Counted from the first letter of the stretch, positions 37,801 through 46,261 are shown. The stretch: 64,000 nucleotides of DNA from Flavihumibacter soli (GCF_010692725.1 NZ_JAAFZB010000096.1:558001-622000); one strand, 5' to 3'. The notes: a model not told the origin generated them from the sequence alone. Numbers and translations are program-made.

Positions 37801-38456
37801 TTAAATTTATTGGCGTACTCATCTTTTATGATATGATTAACACCTATATATAAATCCAAATCCTGGTCATTGTCGTAATCAAAGAAATACGCCATCGTAC
37901 TTTGAGTGGTATCGGCTAAGCCATATTCCGCGGCCATATCTTTGAAAACAGGTATATTATCCTTATCGACACCTTGATTAACGTATAACAAATTGATGCG
38001 GTCTTTAGGGCTTCTCTTGGCGGTAGCACAAACATACATATCTAACTTACCGTCATTATTTATATCAACTACAGCGACACCTCTGCTCCACACTCCATTG
38101 CCATCAGTCTTAGACTCGCGGGTAACATCCTCAAATTGCATCTTTCCTTTATTCAGATACAATTTATTAGGAACCATATTACCCGTAAAGTATAGATCCT
38201 GATTACCATCATTATTAAAATCTCCAACCCCTACACCACCACCATTGTAAATATTGGCGAAATCAAAAATGTTCAATGTATCATTCTCAGGGATGGTGTT
38301 AGTAAAATCAATATTAGTGCTACCGGAACTCAGTTTTACGAATTTACCAGTGTCATTTTTACAGGAAACGAAAACAGACGCTACACCAAAAAGAAGGATA
38401 AATATTTTTATAAAATACTTTGATTTTAAGTTTAAAACTCGCGTTTTCCCAGTCAT
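34842..38456 (-). CDS. FG-GAP/VCBS repeat lipoprotein with ASPIC/UnbV domain
   Basis: 1204 residues. Lipoprotein signal with Cys32 (VFVSCKND). More than ten FG-GAP/VCBS-type repeats with calcium-loop patterns DxNxDGxxD (for example DFNNDGNQDLY, DINNDGKLDMY, DADGDGDLDLY, DFDRDGDLDLF) form one or two beta-propellers. Between them, about residues 540-620, is an ASPIC/UnbV segment (NGLGTKVTLHQKSN, SVEILWPGGLKQVI). Surface or periplasmic scaffold; likely binds polymer or calcium. Same strand and close to the haloperoxidase-like gene (27 bp). The terminator after susD suggests it is at least partly separate from susCD. Confidence 0.88.
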   Translation of the reverse strand: MTGKTRVLNLKSKYFIKIFILLFGVASVFVSCKNDTGKFVKLSSGSTNIDFTNTIPENDTLNIFDFANIYNGGGVGVGDFNNDGNQDLYFTGNMVPNKLYLNKGKMQFEDVTRESKTDGNGVWSRGVAVVDINNDGKLDMYVCATAKRSPKDRINLLYVNQGVDKDNIPVFKDMAAEYGLADTTQSTMAYFFDYDNDQDLDLYIGVNHIIKDEYANKFKKRNLNGEHPSTSKLYRNDWDEKLNHPVYTDVSRQAGILIEGYTHAVNIFDANDDGWLDIFEANDYISNNVLYINNHDGTFTDHVMDYFKHAAANSMGTDAVDLNNDGLEDIVEVDMAPQDNFRKKMFQNPLSYQMYQNSDQFGYQYQYTRNMVQANQGPTMGAGDSIKHPVFSDVGFFAGIAETDWSWTPLVGDYDSDGFRDILFTNGFPKDITDHDFIVFRQEAFQLTSKKDMLSEIPEVKIHNYVYKNNGQFRFSDKTMDWGLEESNFSNGAVYADLDNDGDMDVVINNINDPASVYENRIVKPENLNYLNVNFKGSDKNINGLGTKVTLHQKSNTQTFINNPFRGYISSVSPIMHFGLVPNEKIDSVEILWPGGLKQVIKSGLKNQLLTVDIKNAQAFQKEKQAVLASDNLFTNITSNVGVSYVHQQRDYVDFNIQKLLPHKFTEYSPGIAVGDINGDKLDDFITGGAPGFSPMVFTQNSNAKFTQSSLMTNVQSVQKKSDDRGVLLFDADGDGDLDLYTSSGGYIYEQGDMSYSDALYINNGKGKFTLLPSGLPVNNTSKFSVRAADFDRDGDLDLFIAGRVDPHFYPKATSSFIYRNDSQNGKVLFTDVTKIVAPALQNIGLTCDAVFSDFNNDGWPDILLAGEWMSVKFLLNKNGKFVDVTSNSGVGNKVGWWNSITPGDFDNDGDIDYVAGNIGLNSFYRATDKMPVSIRAKDFDNNGSYDAIPSLFLPATLEKNAPWLEFPAHGRDDMVKQIIGTRIKFQNYNLFANSIIDTLLPPEKMKDALKLSANYMASAYLQNDGGGHFTMKELPLASQVSVLNGMVADDFDNDGNLDICINTNDYGTDPNVGRYDALNGLVLRGDGKGGFLPLSIRQSGIFIKGNGKGLSKLKGADNTYLLAATQNKGPIQIYKTRQQFAMIDAKPDDMFALLTFKNGKKRKVELYYGASFLSQSSRFFAINDVKSCIITNSKGSTRSVTVN

Positions 38457-38542
38457 TATTGCTACGGATTATCATTCGTAATATATGAAATTAATCCAAA
38501 AAGCAAATTATTTAAGATTATGCTTTTAATATTAAAACCAGC

Positions 38543-38581
38543 TAAAAAAAAGAGGCTGTCTTTCCAAGAAAGACAGCCTCT
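38543..38581 (-). terminator. Terminator after susD
   Basis: Perfect 14-bp stem AGAGGCTGTCTTTC / GAAAGACAGCCTCT with a 3-nt loop CAA, followed on the minus strand by eight T. Confidence 0.88.
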
Positions 38582-38609
38582 GCAAATTTTAATATGCCTA
38601 AAAAGCTAT

Positions 38610-40319
38610 TTATGGTTTAATAAAGCCTTTACTTAGATCTATTTGTTCCTGAGGAACAGGGTAGTAATCTTTAGCAGCCCCCCCGTAACTAGCGGGTGTT
38701 GGTTGTTTCAGAAGTACCTGGTAAGGAAAGACTTTTTCGTAATTATAGTAAGCATTCATCTCAGTAGTTGCAATACCCCATCTTACTAAGTCAAAGAAGC
38801 GATGACCTTCCATACCAAGCTCCAGCGTTCTTTCTAAACGTACCGCAGTTCGGGCTTCCGCCTGTGATGCGAAAGCAGTATAAGGTTGTACAAAAGGAAC
38901 AACACCTGCAGTGCTTGGTACTTTTCTACCATTTGCAGCTCTGTTACGTATTTGGTTTATTAAACCTAAGGCATTAGTAATTGACCCGGCTTCAACTTCA
39001 GCTTCCGCTAATAGAAGCATTACATCGGAGAACCGAATTAAATTCATATTTAATGAAACACCACCGGACGAAAACCAAATACTCGCATCATGTGCAGCAC
39101 CCACTTGTGACTCACGGATCATCCCTTTCTTACTTGCATAGGGGCCAGCAGATTTATCCCGAACCCATGAATTGGAGTAAGTTCCCCAATCATGAAAAGG
39201 AACGCCTTCTCTTCCTATAGTCCAGTCTAAACGAGGGTCTATATTGCCGCTATATTGAGTAAAACCAGCTTGGCCATATGGATCATATACCTCATTATTT
39301 TGCGGGTTAGAAACCGGTAAACCAGCAGCATTCGTTTTAAAATGATTAGCGAAATAATAAGTCGGAGTAAAGAAACCGCCACCTCCTTCGCTTGCGGGAG
39401 TATTCAACGCATCGCCCCAGTTGCCATTCCTTGCACCCGCATTATCCTGGGCAGATGATTGAAATGCCAATACTGATTCCTTGCTGTTATCGAAATCAAC
39501 ATTGAAATTATCATCAAAATTTGCATTTAACCCATATTTAACGCCTAAAGGGTTCGTACCATTAGTCACCACATCATTTAAGACGGTTTTAGCAGTGGCA
39601 TAGTCTTTTGTAAACATTAGTATTTTGCCGTAAAGAGCACCTGCAGCCCATTTATTAGCCCGGCCAACCGCATCCTGTAAAGCTGGAAGATTTTCATAAG
39701 CGAATTTAGCATCACCCAGTATCAAAGGATAAATATCGGTCTCATTTGAAACGCCCTCTATTGCACCTGAGGCTAAATCAGCATCAATCTTTTCATCAAG
39801 ATAAGGAACCTTTCCATAAGTGATTCTAAGTTGAAAATGATACCATGCCCTTAAAAAACGGGCCTGTCCGGTGATATTCTTTTGAGCGTCAGCTGAAAGT
39901 TCTACTTTTTCCAACAATTGCAGCGTAGTATTGGTACGTTTAACACCCTCATAGAGTGCTTTCCATCTATCGTTTAACGCCGCCAGAGTGGCTGACGCTT
40001 CATGTCGTTGGACAGGAGTCATATTAGGAGCCTGATCCGTTGGATCACTACCCTTATTTGCTTCTGCACCGCCAATACTTCCGAATAGAAAGTTAGAACC
40101 AGAAGAACCCCATTCCCCTCCAAGGTTCAATCCACCGTCATGGCCGTCTAACATGGCGTAAGCGCCTAGTAAAACCCTGTTTACACCTTTTTCAGATGAT
40201 AGAGTTGCCTCATCCAGCGCACCCTGAGGCTTTATATCAAGAAAATCTCTCTTACAAGCATATAAAGCCGTTGCAAGCGTTATTGCCAGAATAAGTATTG
40301 AAAGTTTATTTTTCATCAT
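38610..40319 (-). CDS. SusD/RagB-family substrate-binding lipoprotein
   Basis: 569 residues. Lipoprotein signal ending ALYACKRDF (Cys22). The family start LDIKPQGALDEATL, TPR-like helices (RFLRAWYHFQL, AAGALYGKILMF) and the C-terminal SusD block (LNLIRFSDVMLLLAEAEVEA, RTLELGMEGHRFFDLVRWG, YYPVPQEQIDLS) are all present. It caps the SusC pore and delivers ligand. Translated 29 bp after susC. No glycoside hydrolase, sigma or anti-sigma gene is adjacent, so the ligand is unknown; the downstream haloperoxidase-like gene hints at a non-standard substrate. Confidence 0.95.
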   Translation of the reverse strand: MMKNKLSILILAITLATALYACKRDFLDIKPQGALDEATLSSEKGVNRVLLGAYAMLDGHDGGLNLGGEWGSSGSNFLFGSIGGAEANKGSDPTDQAPNMTPVQRHEASATLAALNDRWKALYEGVKRTNTTLQLLEKVELSADAQKNITGQARFLRAWYHFQLRITYGKVPYLDEKIDADLASGAIEGVSNETDIYPLILGDAKFAYENLPALQDAVGRANKWAAGALYGKILMFTKDYATAKTVLNDVVTNGTNPLGVKYGLNANFDDNFNVDFDNSKESVLAFQSSAQDNAGARNGNWGDALNTPASEGGGGFFTPTYYFANHFKTNAAGLPVSNPQNNEVYDPYGQAGFTQYSGNIDPRLDWTIGREGVPFHDWGTYSNSWVRDKSAGPYASKKGMIRESQVGAAHDASIWFSSGGVSLNMNLIRFSDVMLLLAEAEVEAGSITNALGLINQIRNRAANGRKVPSTAGVVPFVQPYTAFASQAEARTAVRLERTLELGMEGHRFFDLVRWGIATTEMNAYYNYEKVFPYQVLLKQPTPASYGGAAKDYYPVPQEQIDLSKGFIKP

Positions 40320-40348
40320 TTTTAATCTTTAGAATGGCTTTTAAACTA

Positions 40349-43300
40349 TTAGAAGGTAATACTGGCTCCGAGTAAAAACTGCCTAACAGTTGGATATGAA
40401 CCAACATCAATACTTGCAGCACGATCATCAGTACTAATAATATCCGGATCCAATCCAGAGTATTTTGTAATGGTAAATAGATTAGTTCCCTGGAGATAAA
40501 AACGCATGTTGGTTGCTTTAAACTTTCCGGAAACTGATACAGGCAAGGTATATCCAAGTTGCAGGTTACGTAACCGGAAATATGAGGCATTTTCAACGTA
40601 GTATGAATTTACAGCTCCTGAACTGCTAAATCCGGCAGATGTTTCCTGAATAGGTGTTTTTGCATTAGGTCTGCTGCCATCGGGCAACCAACTATCATTT
40701 AAAGCTCTAACACTTCTGCCACCAGGGAAGCCCCCAGAAAAATCAGTCCACCATCTGGTAAAATTGAATGCATCTTTCCCGGCTACTCCATAAAAGAATG
40801 CCGCAACATCAAAGTTTTTCATTTGAGCACCTAAATTTAAACCGTAGCTGAAATCTGGATTTGGATTACCAATGATCTTTCTATCGCTGGCATCTATCTT
40901 ATTATCGCCATTTACGTCTTCATATTTAAAACGGCCAGGCCCGGCACCATCCTGTGTTGGGGATGAGGTAACTTCAGCGGCTGATTGAAACAAACCGATT
41001 ACATTATAACCGAAAAAAGTATTAGTGGAATGTCCGACAAAGTTTCTGGTTGCATTTCCACCAATCCGGTTTGATTCACCTAATGGACTGTTGTAATCAA
41101 AGAACTGTTGATCACCATTAATCTTGGTTATTTTATTATTATAAGTAGTTAAGATAACGCTGGTATTAAGTTTAAGGTTCCTACCAACATTGGTCCTATT
41201 AGTGAGCATGAAATCGATACCCTTATTTTCCATGCTTCCGATATTACGAAATGCCGCTGCATTCACACCTACCGCACCACCAATTGCCTGCCCGGCTGGA
41301 TTGTATAACAGGTCATCAATGTTCTTCGTATAATAATCGAACACAATATCTGTTGTTCCTCCTAAGATCGTTGCATCAAATCCGATGTTAGCTGTAGTAC
41401 TTTCTTCCCAGGTACCATCCGGATTTCCGGTAAAGCTAAGCCCGAAACCGACACCAGGGTTATTCTGCGTCCCATTGATGTCATATGCGAAGCTCTGGCG
41501 ATTACTACCAAATGTGGTAAATGCGTTAGATCCATTTGCAGCTGCCGCATTTCCCATTTTTCCCCAACTTCCTCTTAACTTGAAATCATTAATGAAAGTA
41601 ACAGATTTCATAAAGTTCTCCTGGCTCATTCTCCACCCGAGAGAAAAGGCAGGAAAAGTACCCCACCTTAAATCTTCCGCGAATTTTGATGAGGCATCTC
41701 TCCTAAGTGTAGCTGAAACAAGATATTTCCCATCAAAGGCATAATCTGCCTTTCCAAAATAGGATAAAGTAGTAGTAGGTGTAAATATCTGGCTTCCTCC
41801 TAAATTTTGAATACCACCATTACCTAAATTAATAAATGGTTGATAATTATAGCTATAATAGGAAGATGACGCACCTATTACCTGACGGCCGCCAAACTTT
41901 TTTGATTCCCCCCCGGCTAACATGCTAAAATCATGTTTGCCTATGGTGTTTTTGTACGAAAGTAAATTTGTCCAGATCCAATTATTGTTTCTGATGAATC
42001 TCTCATTGAAAGTAGTATTCGCATTATTTTCGACATGCTCATATTCAATAAACGGATAAGCAAAGTTATTGGCAGTATTCGTTGAACCACCGAAACTCGT
42101 TCTTGCGGTAAAATGCTTAGCAAAATCTACTTCTGCATAAACATTTCCGAATAGATTAATATTATTTACACGGTCATTTTGAGTACGGGATAACTGCGCT
42201 ACAGGATTTTTAGCATTACCCCAGGTACCAAATCCGCTTCCGCCAAGCGTACCGGCAAAATCACCCGGAACAATTGTATAGACCGGAATAATAGACATAG
42301 GGCGATAGGTCATTGCAATCAAGCCCCCTTCGTTATTATTATCTATACCGCCATCATCAGCATTGTTCGTATTTCCTGGCACATTGGATTCAGAATTAAA
42401 AAACTGAACATTTTCACCTATTCTTACTGTTTTAAATAGGTTAAATTCACTGTTTAAACGTGCAGAGTAACGTTTAAAAAACTGATGTTCCGTGATAGCC
42501 TGCTGATTAAAATAGTTTCCGCTAAATAAAAAACGACTCACCTCATTGGCACTGCTCAATGTTATATTATGGTTTTGAATCGGTGCATTCCGCGTGATTT
42601 CATCGTACCAGTTAGTACCTTGTTTATTGGTGGGCACAATAATCTTAGGGCTGTATCCGGGATCACCCAAAAGACCATAGTCTAATGAATAGTTACTTGG
42701 ATTAACGGCAGGATTTCCCTCGCTTATTAAAACACCATTTGCTACCCCACTAGCATACAGATAATCAGGTAAAACCGGTGAAGCGCCGTTTCCAAATACT
42801 GATCCTGCAGTTGACTGACCGCTATTCTTACGCGCCAGGAAAATCAATTCAGCTTCCTGCTGGGCATTTAAAAGGTCAAAGCCTTTGCCGGGGTTTGAAG
42901 AACCAAAGTAACCATCATATGCCATGTTCAAACCACTCTTTTTACCTTGCTTAGTGGTTATAACGATAACGCCATTAGAACCTTCAACACCGTATATTGA
43001 ACCAGATGCAGCGTCTTTAAGAACCTGCATACTTTCAATATCATTAGGATTTAAACCGTTGATATTTCCTGTTTGAACACCATCAACAACATATAGTGGG
43101 CTGTTATTATTAAAGGAGCCAATTCCTCTGATACGCACGGTGGACGCAGAACCCGGTACCCCATTCTGAACAACGGTAACGCCTGCAGCTCTTCCCTGTA
43201 GCTGAGTGGTAGCATCCGAACTTGGCTGAGTTTTAAGATGCTCTACGTCTACCACCGTTACTGCTCCAGTGATATCCTGCTTTCGTTGAGAAGTGTAACC

Positions 43301-43639
43301 TGTAACTACCACTTCGTTCAGTGCACTTGTTGAAACCGAAAGAACAACGCTATAGTTAGTCTCGGAACTTACCGTGATCTCCTGAGTGGAGTAACCCAGG
43401 AAACTTATTACTATAACGTCACCTTGTTTTACAGAGATAGAAAATCTTCCATCCGAGTCAGTCCTGGTTCCGTTAGTCGTTCCCTTCTGTGTTACGGACG
43501 CTCCTACAATAGGAAGGCGATCGTCACTTCCAAGAACCCTTCCTGTAATCTTTGTTTGTGCTGTCGCAATAAGCGATCCCAGCATAAGCATGATCGTCAG
43601 GCATATTAGCCTTCTTTGAATGTGTAACATGTGAATCAT
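40349..43639 (-). CDS. SusC/RagA-family TonB-linked outer-membrane transporter
   Basis: 1096 residues. Signal peptide LICLTIMLMLGSLIATAQ, carboxypeptidase-regulatory-like domain (KITGRVLGSDDRLPIVGASV), SusC signature ALNEVVVTGYTSQRKQDITG, plug (PLYVVDGVQ, IESMQVLKDAASGSIYG), then a long barrel with a Phe end (FLLGASITF). No STN domain, so no sigma signalling through it. First gene of the leftward susC-susD unit. Two ATGs, 43639 and 43630, fit the start equally. Upstream lies a 0.9-kb gene-free stretch, and no consensus -7 element was found in it. Confidence 0.95.
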   Translation of the reverse strand: MIHMLHIQRRLICLTIMLMLGSLIATAQTKITGRVLGSDDRLPIVGASVTQKGTTNGTRTDSDGRFSISVKQGDVIVISFLGYSTQEITVSSETNYSVVLSVSTSALNEVVVTGYTSQRKQDITGAVTVVDVEHLKTQPSSDATTQLQGRAAGVTVVQNGVPGSASTVRIRGIGSFNNNSPLYVVDGVQTGNINGLNPNDIESMQVLKDAASGSIYGVEGSNGVIVITTKQGKKSGLNMAYDGYFGSSNPGKGFDLLNAQQEAELIFLARKNSGQSTAGSVFGNGASPVLPDYLYASGVANGVLISEGNPAVNPSNYSLDYGLLGDPGYSPKIIVPTNKQGTNWYDEITRNAPIQNHNITLSSANEVSRFLFSGNYFNQQAITEHQFFKRYSARLNSEFNLFKTVRIGENVQFFNSESNVPGNTNNADDGGIDNNNEGGLIAMTYRPMSIIPVYTIVPGDFAGTLGGSGFGTWGNAKNPVAQLSRTQNDRVNNINLFGNVYAEVDFAKHFTARTSFGGSTNTANNFAYPFIEYEHVENNANTTFNERFIRNNNWIWTNLLSYKNTIGKHDFSMLAGGESKKFGGRQVIGASSSYYSYNYQPFINLGNGGIQNLGGSQIFTPTTTLSYFGKADYAFDGKYLVSATLRRDASSKFAEDLRWGTFPAFSLGWRMSQENFMKSVTFINDFKLRGSWGKMGNAAAANGSNAFTTFGSNRQSFAYDINGTQNNPGVGFGLSFTGNPDGTWEESTTANIGFDATILGGTTDIVFDYYTKNIDDLLYNPAGQAIGGAVGVNAAAFRNIGSMENKGIDFMLTNRTNVGRNLKLNTSVILTTYNNKITKINGDQQFFDYNSPLGESNRIGGNATRNFVGHSTNTFFGYNVIGLFQSAAEVTSSPTQDGAGPGRFKYEDVNGDNKIDASDRKIIGNPNPDFSYGLNLGAQMKNFDVAAFFYGVAGKDAFNFTRWWTDFSGGFPGGRSVRALNDSWLPDGSRPNAKTPIQETSAGFSSSGAVNSYYVENASYFRLRNLQLGYTLPVSVSGKFKATNMRFYLQGTNLFTITKYSGLDPDIISTDDRAASIDVGSYPTVRQFLLGASITF

Positions 43640-44310
43640 AATTTCATTTTTAATATGGTTATTGGTTAGTTGGAATTTTAACGTTTATAAAAGGCCTGGT
43701 TAGTCTCCTTCGAGCCTCATCTTATATGTTGATAAATTTTAATTCACAAATAATTAAACAGTGGTTTAAAAATCTTCCCAAGCTGACAGATCAGCGCATC
43801 CCAACCTCATTCATTAATAAATGAAAGGCATATTCAGCATTTTACACAATGTAAACTGCATACAATTTTCTTATTATAAGAACATAATATTACTCTAATG
43901 TAATAATAGTGTTATCACTACACAAATTTTTTAAAAATATATTTTGCTTAAAATTAAAATATTTTAAAAAACTGCCGCAGGACTTCAGGAGGCGGGTTCA
44001 ATTCTATTCTAATAATTAATAATCCGCAAATGACAGGCAGTTTAAAGTCGAGCTGACTTTATACTGCCAATGGGATATATATTAAACTAGAAGTTAAAAT
44101 TCCCCATATCCCAATTTCGAAATTCTACAAGGGACTATCTGACAAAAATTCTCCCTCTCAAAGCCTTTTATTGTGAGAATACCCTTGAGCATTACTCCTA
44201 GACAGTAACTTTAGACAACCCATAGATATTCTGAGAAAAATAGGAAAGCTGCCTTTGGTCAGCGTTAAACAGCTCTGCTCATACAGCCTTCCCGCGAAGA
44301 AAGATTGGAT
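43640..44310. other. Gene-free stretch upstream of susC with two hairpins
   Basis: AT-rich to about 43975, then two stems in series. GGCAGT..AAAGTC (44036-44049) pairs with 44055-44068, 14 bp with one mismatch and loop GAGCT. TGGGATAT (44071-44078) pairs with ATATCCCA (44106-44113). No T-run follows either, so they are not ordinary terminators. No coding frame is credible. Could be the susC leader or operators. Confidence 0.45.
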
Positions 44311-44343
44311 AAAAAAACCATCCCGAAATATTTTCAGGATGGT
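44311..44343 (-). terminator. Terminator-like hairpin, minus strand
   Basis: ACCATCC (44317-44323) / GGATGGT (44337-44343), with an inner GAAA/TTTC stem, followed on the minus strand by seven T. It may end a transcript reading through from the small genes at 44.5-45.2 kb. Confidence 0.65.
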
Positions 44344-44369
44344 ATCATAAAATGTGTTTCCGTGTATTG

Positions 44370-44541
44370 ATAGCGGACGCAGGTATCGCAGCAAAGGTTG
44401 TGGGCGACCTACCCGTCTGGAGGTATGCACCGAATCGACAGTGTAAAATAATTTACATCTCCCCAGTTTATTCTACAGGCCGCTTATGTTCAAAGCTCAG
44501 AGTAAGAAGGCCCTCCCCCGAATTGGGGGCCTTTTGTTTTA
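44370..44541 (+). ncRNA. Candidate structured RNA of unknown class
   Basis: Hand folding gives an outer stem ATAGCGG (44370-44376) / CCGCTTAT (44480-44487, one bulge). This encloses arm 1, GACG/CGTC (44376-44379, 44414-44417) then GGTA/TACC then AGGTTG/CGACCT (44395-44400, 44405-44410). It also encloses arm 2, CTGGAG/CTCCCCAG (44417-44422, 44459-44466) carrying two hairpins (CACCG/CAGTG; GTAAA/TTTAC). An intrinsic terminator with a T-tract follows on the plus strand. The overlapping frames look non-coding. No known class (tmRNA, RNase P, SRP, tRNA) fits, and the promoter is not identified. Confidence 0.35.
44507..44540 (+). terminator. Plus-strand terminator of the candidate RNA
   Basis: CCCCC (44515-44519) / GGGGG (44525-44529) with loop GAATT, a CCCT bulge and AAGG/CCTT below, then TTTTGTTTT. 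The good T-tract is on the plus strand only, although the nearest protein gene is on the minus strand. Confidence 0.65.
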
Positions 44542-44904
44542 ATCATCAAGATAAATCCGGCGACCATTTTTATCAACATAATACTTTTGATCGTATTTGT
44601 TGACATAAACAGTTTCACCATTAGGCCCTTTACGATTTTTTAATGATTTGTCGGTTACTTTCGCTGCACCTTTAGCGCCAACCTCTGCGGTCTTCTTGGC
44701 TGCCTTGCTTGCTCCCTTTCCAACAGCCTTGCCACCTTGTCCGACCGCTTTTCCGGTGGCTTTCGTCGCTTTTTTGACATCATGACCGACACCACTGGTA
44801 TCAGGTTTAGTTTTAGGAGGGGGAGTTGGAGCGTTCTGTGCCAATAGAGAACCGCTGAAGGAAAATATCAGTGCAGAGAAAAGAAATGCAATTATCTTTT
44901 TCAT
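44539..44904 (-). CDS. Exported Ala/Lys/Gly-rich protein with GPNGE C-terminal module
   Basis: 121 residues. Signal peptide KKIIAFLFSALIFSFSGSLLA, a Pro/Lys linker, then Ala-Gly-Lys-rich repeats (KKATKATGKAVGQGGKAVGK, residues 44-63, continuing to about 82). The last 30 residues, KGPNGETVYVNKYDQ then KYYVDKNGRRIYLDD, form a small module shared with the next gene upstream and resembling the PBCV-basic-adaptor type repeat (short beta hairpins with Tyr-Tyr). The basic repeats could bind DNA, RNA or cell-wall polymer. Ten bp separate it from its neighbour, so one operon. Confidence 0.75.
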   Translation of the reverse strand: MKKIIAFLFSALIFSFSGSLLAQNAPTPPPKTKPDTSGVGHDVKKATKATGKAVGQGGKAVGKGASKAAKKTAEVGAKGAAKVTDKSLKNRKGPNGETVYVNKYDQKYYVDKNGRRIYLDD

Positions 44905-44914
44905 GATCTAAAAT

Positions 44915-45211
44915 TTAAGCGTCGGTATATACTCTTTGGTCAGATCCGTCCATATAATAATGACGATCATACATATCAGAAAAAACACTTTCTCCGTTGG
45001 GACCTTTCATTTCAGGCATGAGCCTGTCCTTCAGTTGAGTTCCGTACTGCACCAGCCTATCACCCCAACTTCTGCCGGCGTCAGAGATATCATCAAAAAG
45101 ACTTGTACCGTCAGCTCTTTTCCTTGTAATAATAGCTGCCGCGCCAATGGCGCCCGCTATAACTGCTAAAATTTTAATCGAGTTGTTCATGGCTGTTATA
45201 TTTTTCTTCAT
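44915..45211 (-). CDS. Small membrane protein with the same GPNGE C-terminal module
   Basis: 98 residues. AGGAGG five bases ahead of the ATG at 45211 fixes the start. One span at about 12-28 (IKILAVIAGAIGAAAII) and an amphipathic stretch (SWGDRLVQYGTQLKDRLM) resembling YtxH-like proteins. The end is KGPNGESVFSDMYDR then HYYMDGSDQRVYTDA, homologous to the tail of the adjacent exported protein (KGPNGE, YD, YY and R.Y.D conserved). Function unknown; the paired tails suggest a common partner outside or at the membrane. Confidence 0.75.
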   Translation of the reverse strand: MKKNITAMNNSIKILAVIAGAIGAAAIITRKRADGTSLFDDISDAGRSWGDRLVQYGTQLKDRLMPEMKGPNGESVFSDMYDRHYYMDGSDQRVYTDA

Positions 45212-45248
45212 AACAACCTCCTGAAAAGTAAGTTTTAAAAAATCAAAA

Positions 45249-46256
45249 TCAGGAAAGCAACTCAGCGAGCAATTTCATCTCGATCTGAGGTGAGTGCTGT
45301 TCGTAGATAACAGCGTATACGGCCCTGCAGATGGGCATGTGTACTTTATAAATTTTATTGATCTGATGCAGGCAATTAGCAGCGTAATAACCCTCCGCAA
45401 TCATATTCATTTCCAGTTGAGCAGACTTTACGGTATATCCCTTCCCAATCATATTGCCAAAGGTTCTGTTACGGCTAAACTGCGAGTAAGCAGTTACCAA
45501 AAGGTCGCCAAGATAGGCCGACTCCTTAATGTCCCGGTCGATCGGATGCACCGCATCCACAAACCGTTTCATTTCCCTTACAGCATTTGAGATCAATACA
45601 GCCTGAAAATTATCTCCGTAACCAACGCCATGGCATATGCCACTCGCTACTGCGTAAATATTCTTGAGAACAGCACCATATTCGGTACCATAGATATCAT
45701 CTGAAACATTGGTCTTAATGTACCTTGTGTTCAACATCCCGGCAAAGCAAGCAGCTGCTTCGGTATCCCGCGAAGCGATCGTCAGGTAAGATAATTTTTC
45801 AAGTGCAACCTCCTCCGCGTGACAAGGACCGCTTATAACCAGAACGTCATCTAAAGGCACACCATATTTTTGATTCATGAATTCCCCAATGATCAGGTTT
45901 TCATCAGGAACAATACCTTTGATGGCTGAAATGACTTTCTTCCCCTTTAAGTCGTCCGCTGTAATGCCGGAAAGTGCCTCTTTTAAGAAAGCTGCCGGGA
46001 TATTTAATAGAATAGCATCCGCTTTCAGGATCACTTCTTTTATATCGGAACTTATATTCGGAGCAGATACTCTGATCTCGACTGAGCTTAGGTAATTCGG
46101 GTTGTGCCTGTATCGCCGGATATGTTCGATCGCTCCGGCACTTCGCATCCACCAAAAAATTTCTTTGTCAACAGTATTGTCGGTCAATATCTTGACAATT
46201 GCCGTTGCCCAGCTTCCTCCTCCAATAACTGCAATCTTCCTGATGCTTTGCGACAT
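45249..46256 (-). CDS. gpsA: Glycerol-3-phosphate dehydrogenase [NAD(P)+]
   Basis: Makes sn-glycerol 3-phosphate for phospholipids from dihydroxyacetone phosphate. GGGSWATA (12-19) binds the dinucleotide; SGPCHAEEVA and the catalytic EYGAVLKNIYA (Lys198), with Lys113 in SAIKG, are as in the family; SRNRTFG closes the substrate pocket. 335 residues, cytosolic. It precedes the two small GPNGE-module genes on the same strand (37 bp), which may be read with it. Confidence 0.94.
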   Translation of the reverse strand: MSQSIRKIAVIGGGSWATAIVKILTDNTVDKEIFWWMRSAGAIEHIRRYRHNPNYLSSVEIRVSAPNISSDIKEVILKADAILLNIPAAFLKEALSGITADDLKGKKVISAIKGIVPDENLIIGEFMNQKYGVPLDDVLVISGPCHAEEVALEKLSYLTIASRDTEAAACFAGMLNTRYIKTNVSDDIYGTEYGAVLKNIYAVASGICHGVGYGDNFQAVLISNAVREMKRFVDAVHPIDRDIKESAYLGDLLVTAYSQFSRNRTFGNMIGKGYTVKSAQLEMNMIAEGYYAANCLHQINKIYKVHMPICRAVYAVIYEQHSPQIEMKLLAELLS

Positions 46257-46261
46257 ATAAT

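Noticed and set aside
40306-40596. 96-residue frame overlapping the end of susC
   Set aside because: Same-strand shadow in another frame of a clear SusC coding region; no independent support.
44370-44541. tmRNA, RNase P RNA, SRP RNA or tRNA
   Set aside because: None of the conserved core sequences (CCA end with T-loop, GAAAGTCC-type core, GGAAG tetraloop region) is present on either strand.
44158-44603. Open frames of 90 (minus) and 83 (plus) codons in the gene-free stretch
   Set aside because: They run through terminator hairpins, have no start signal or domain and an atypical composition; a structured RNA explains the region better.
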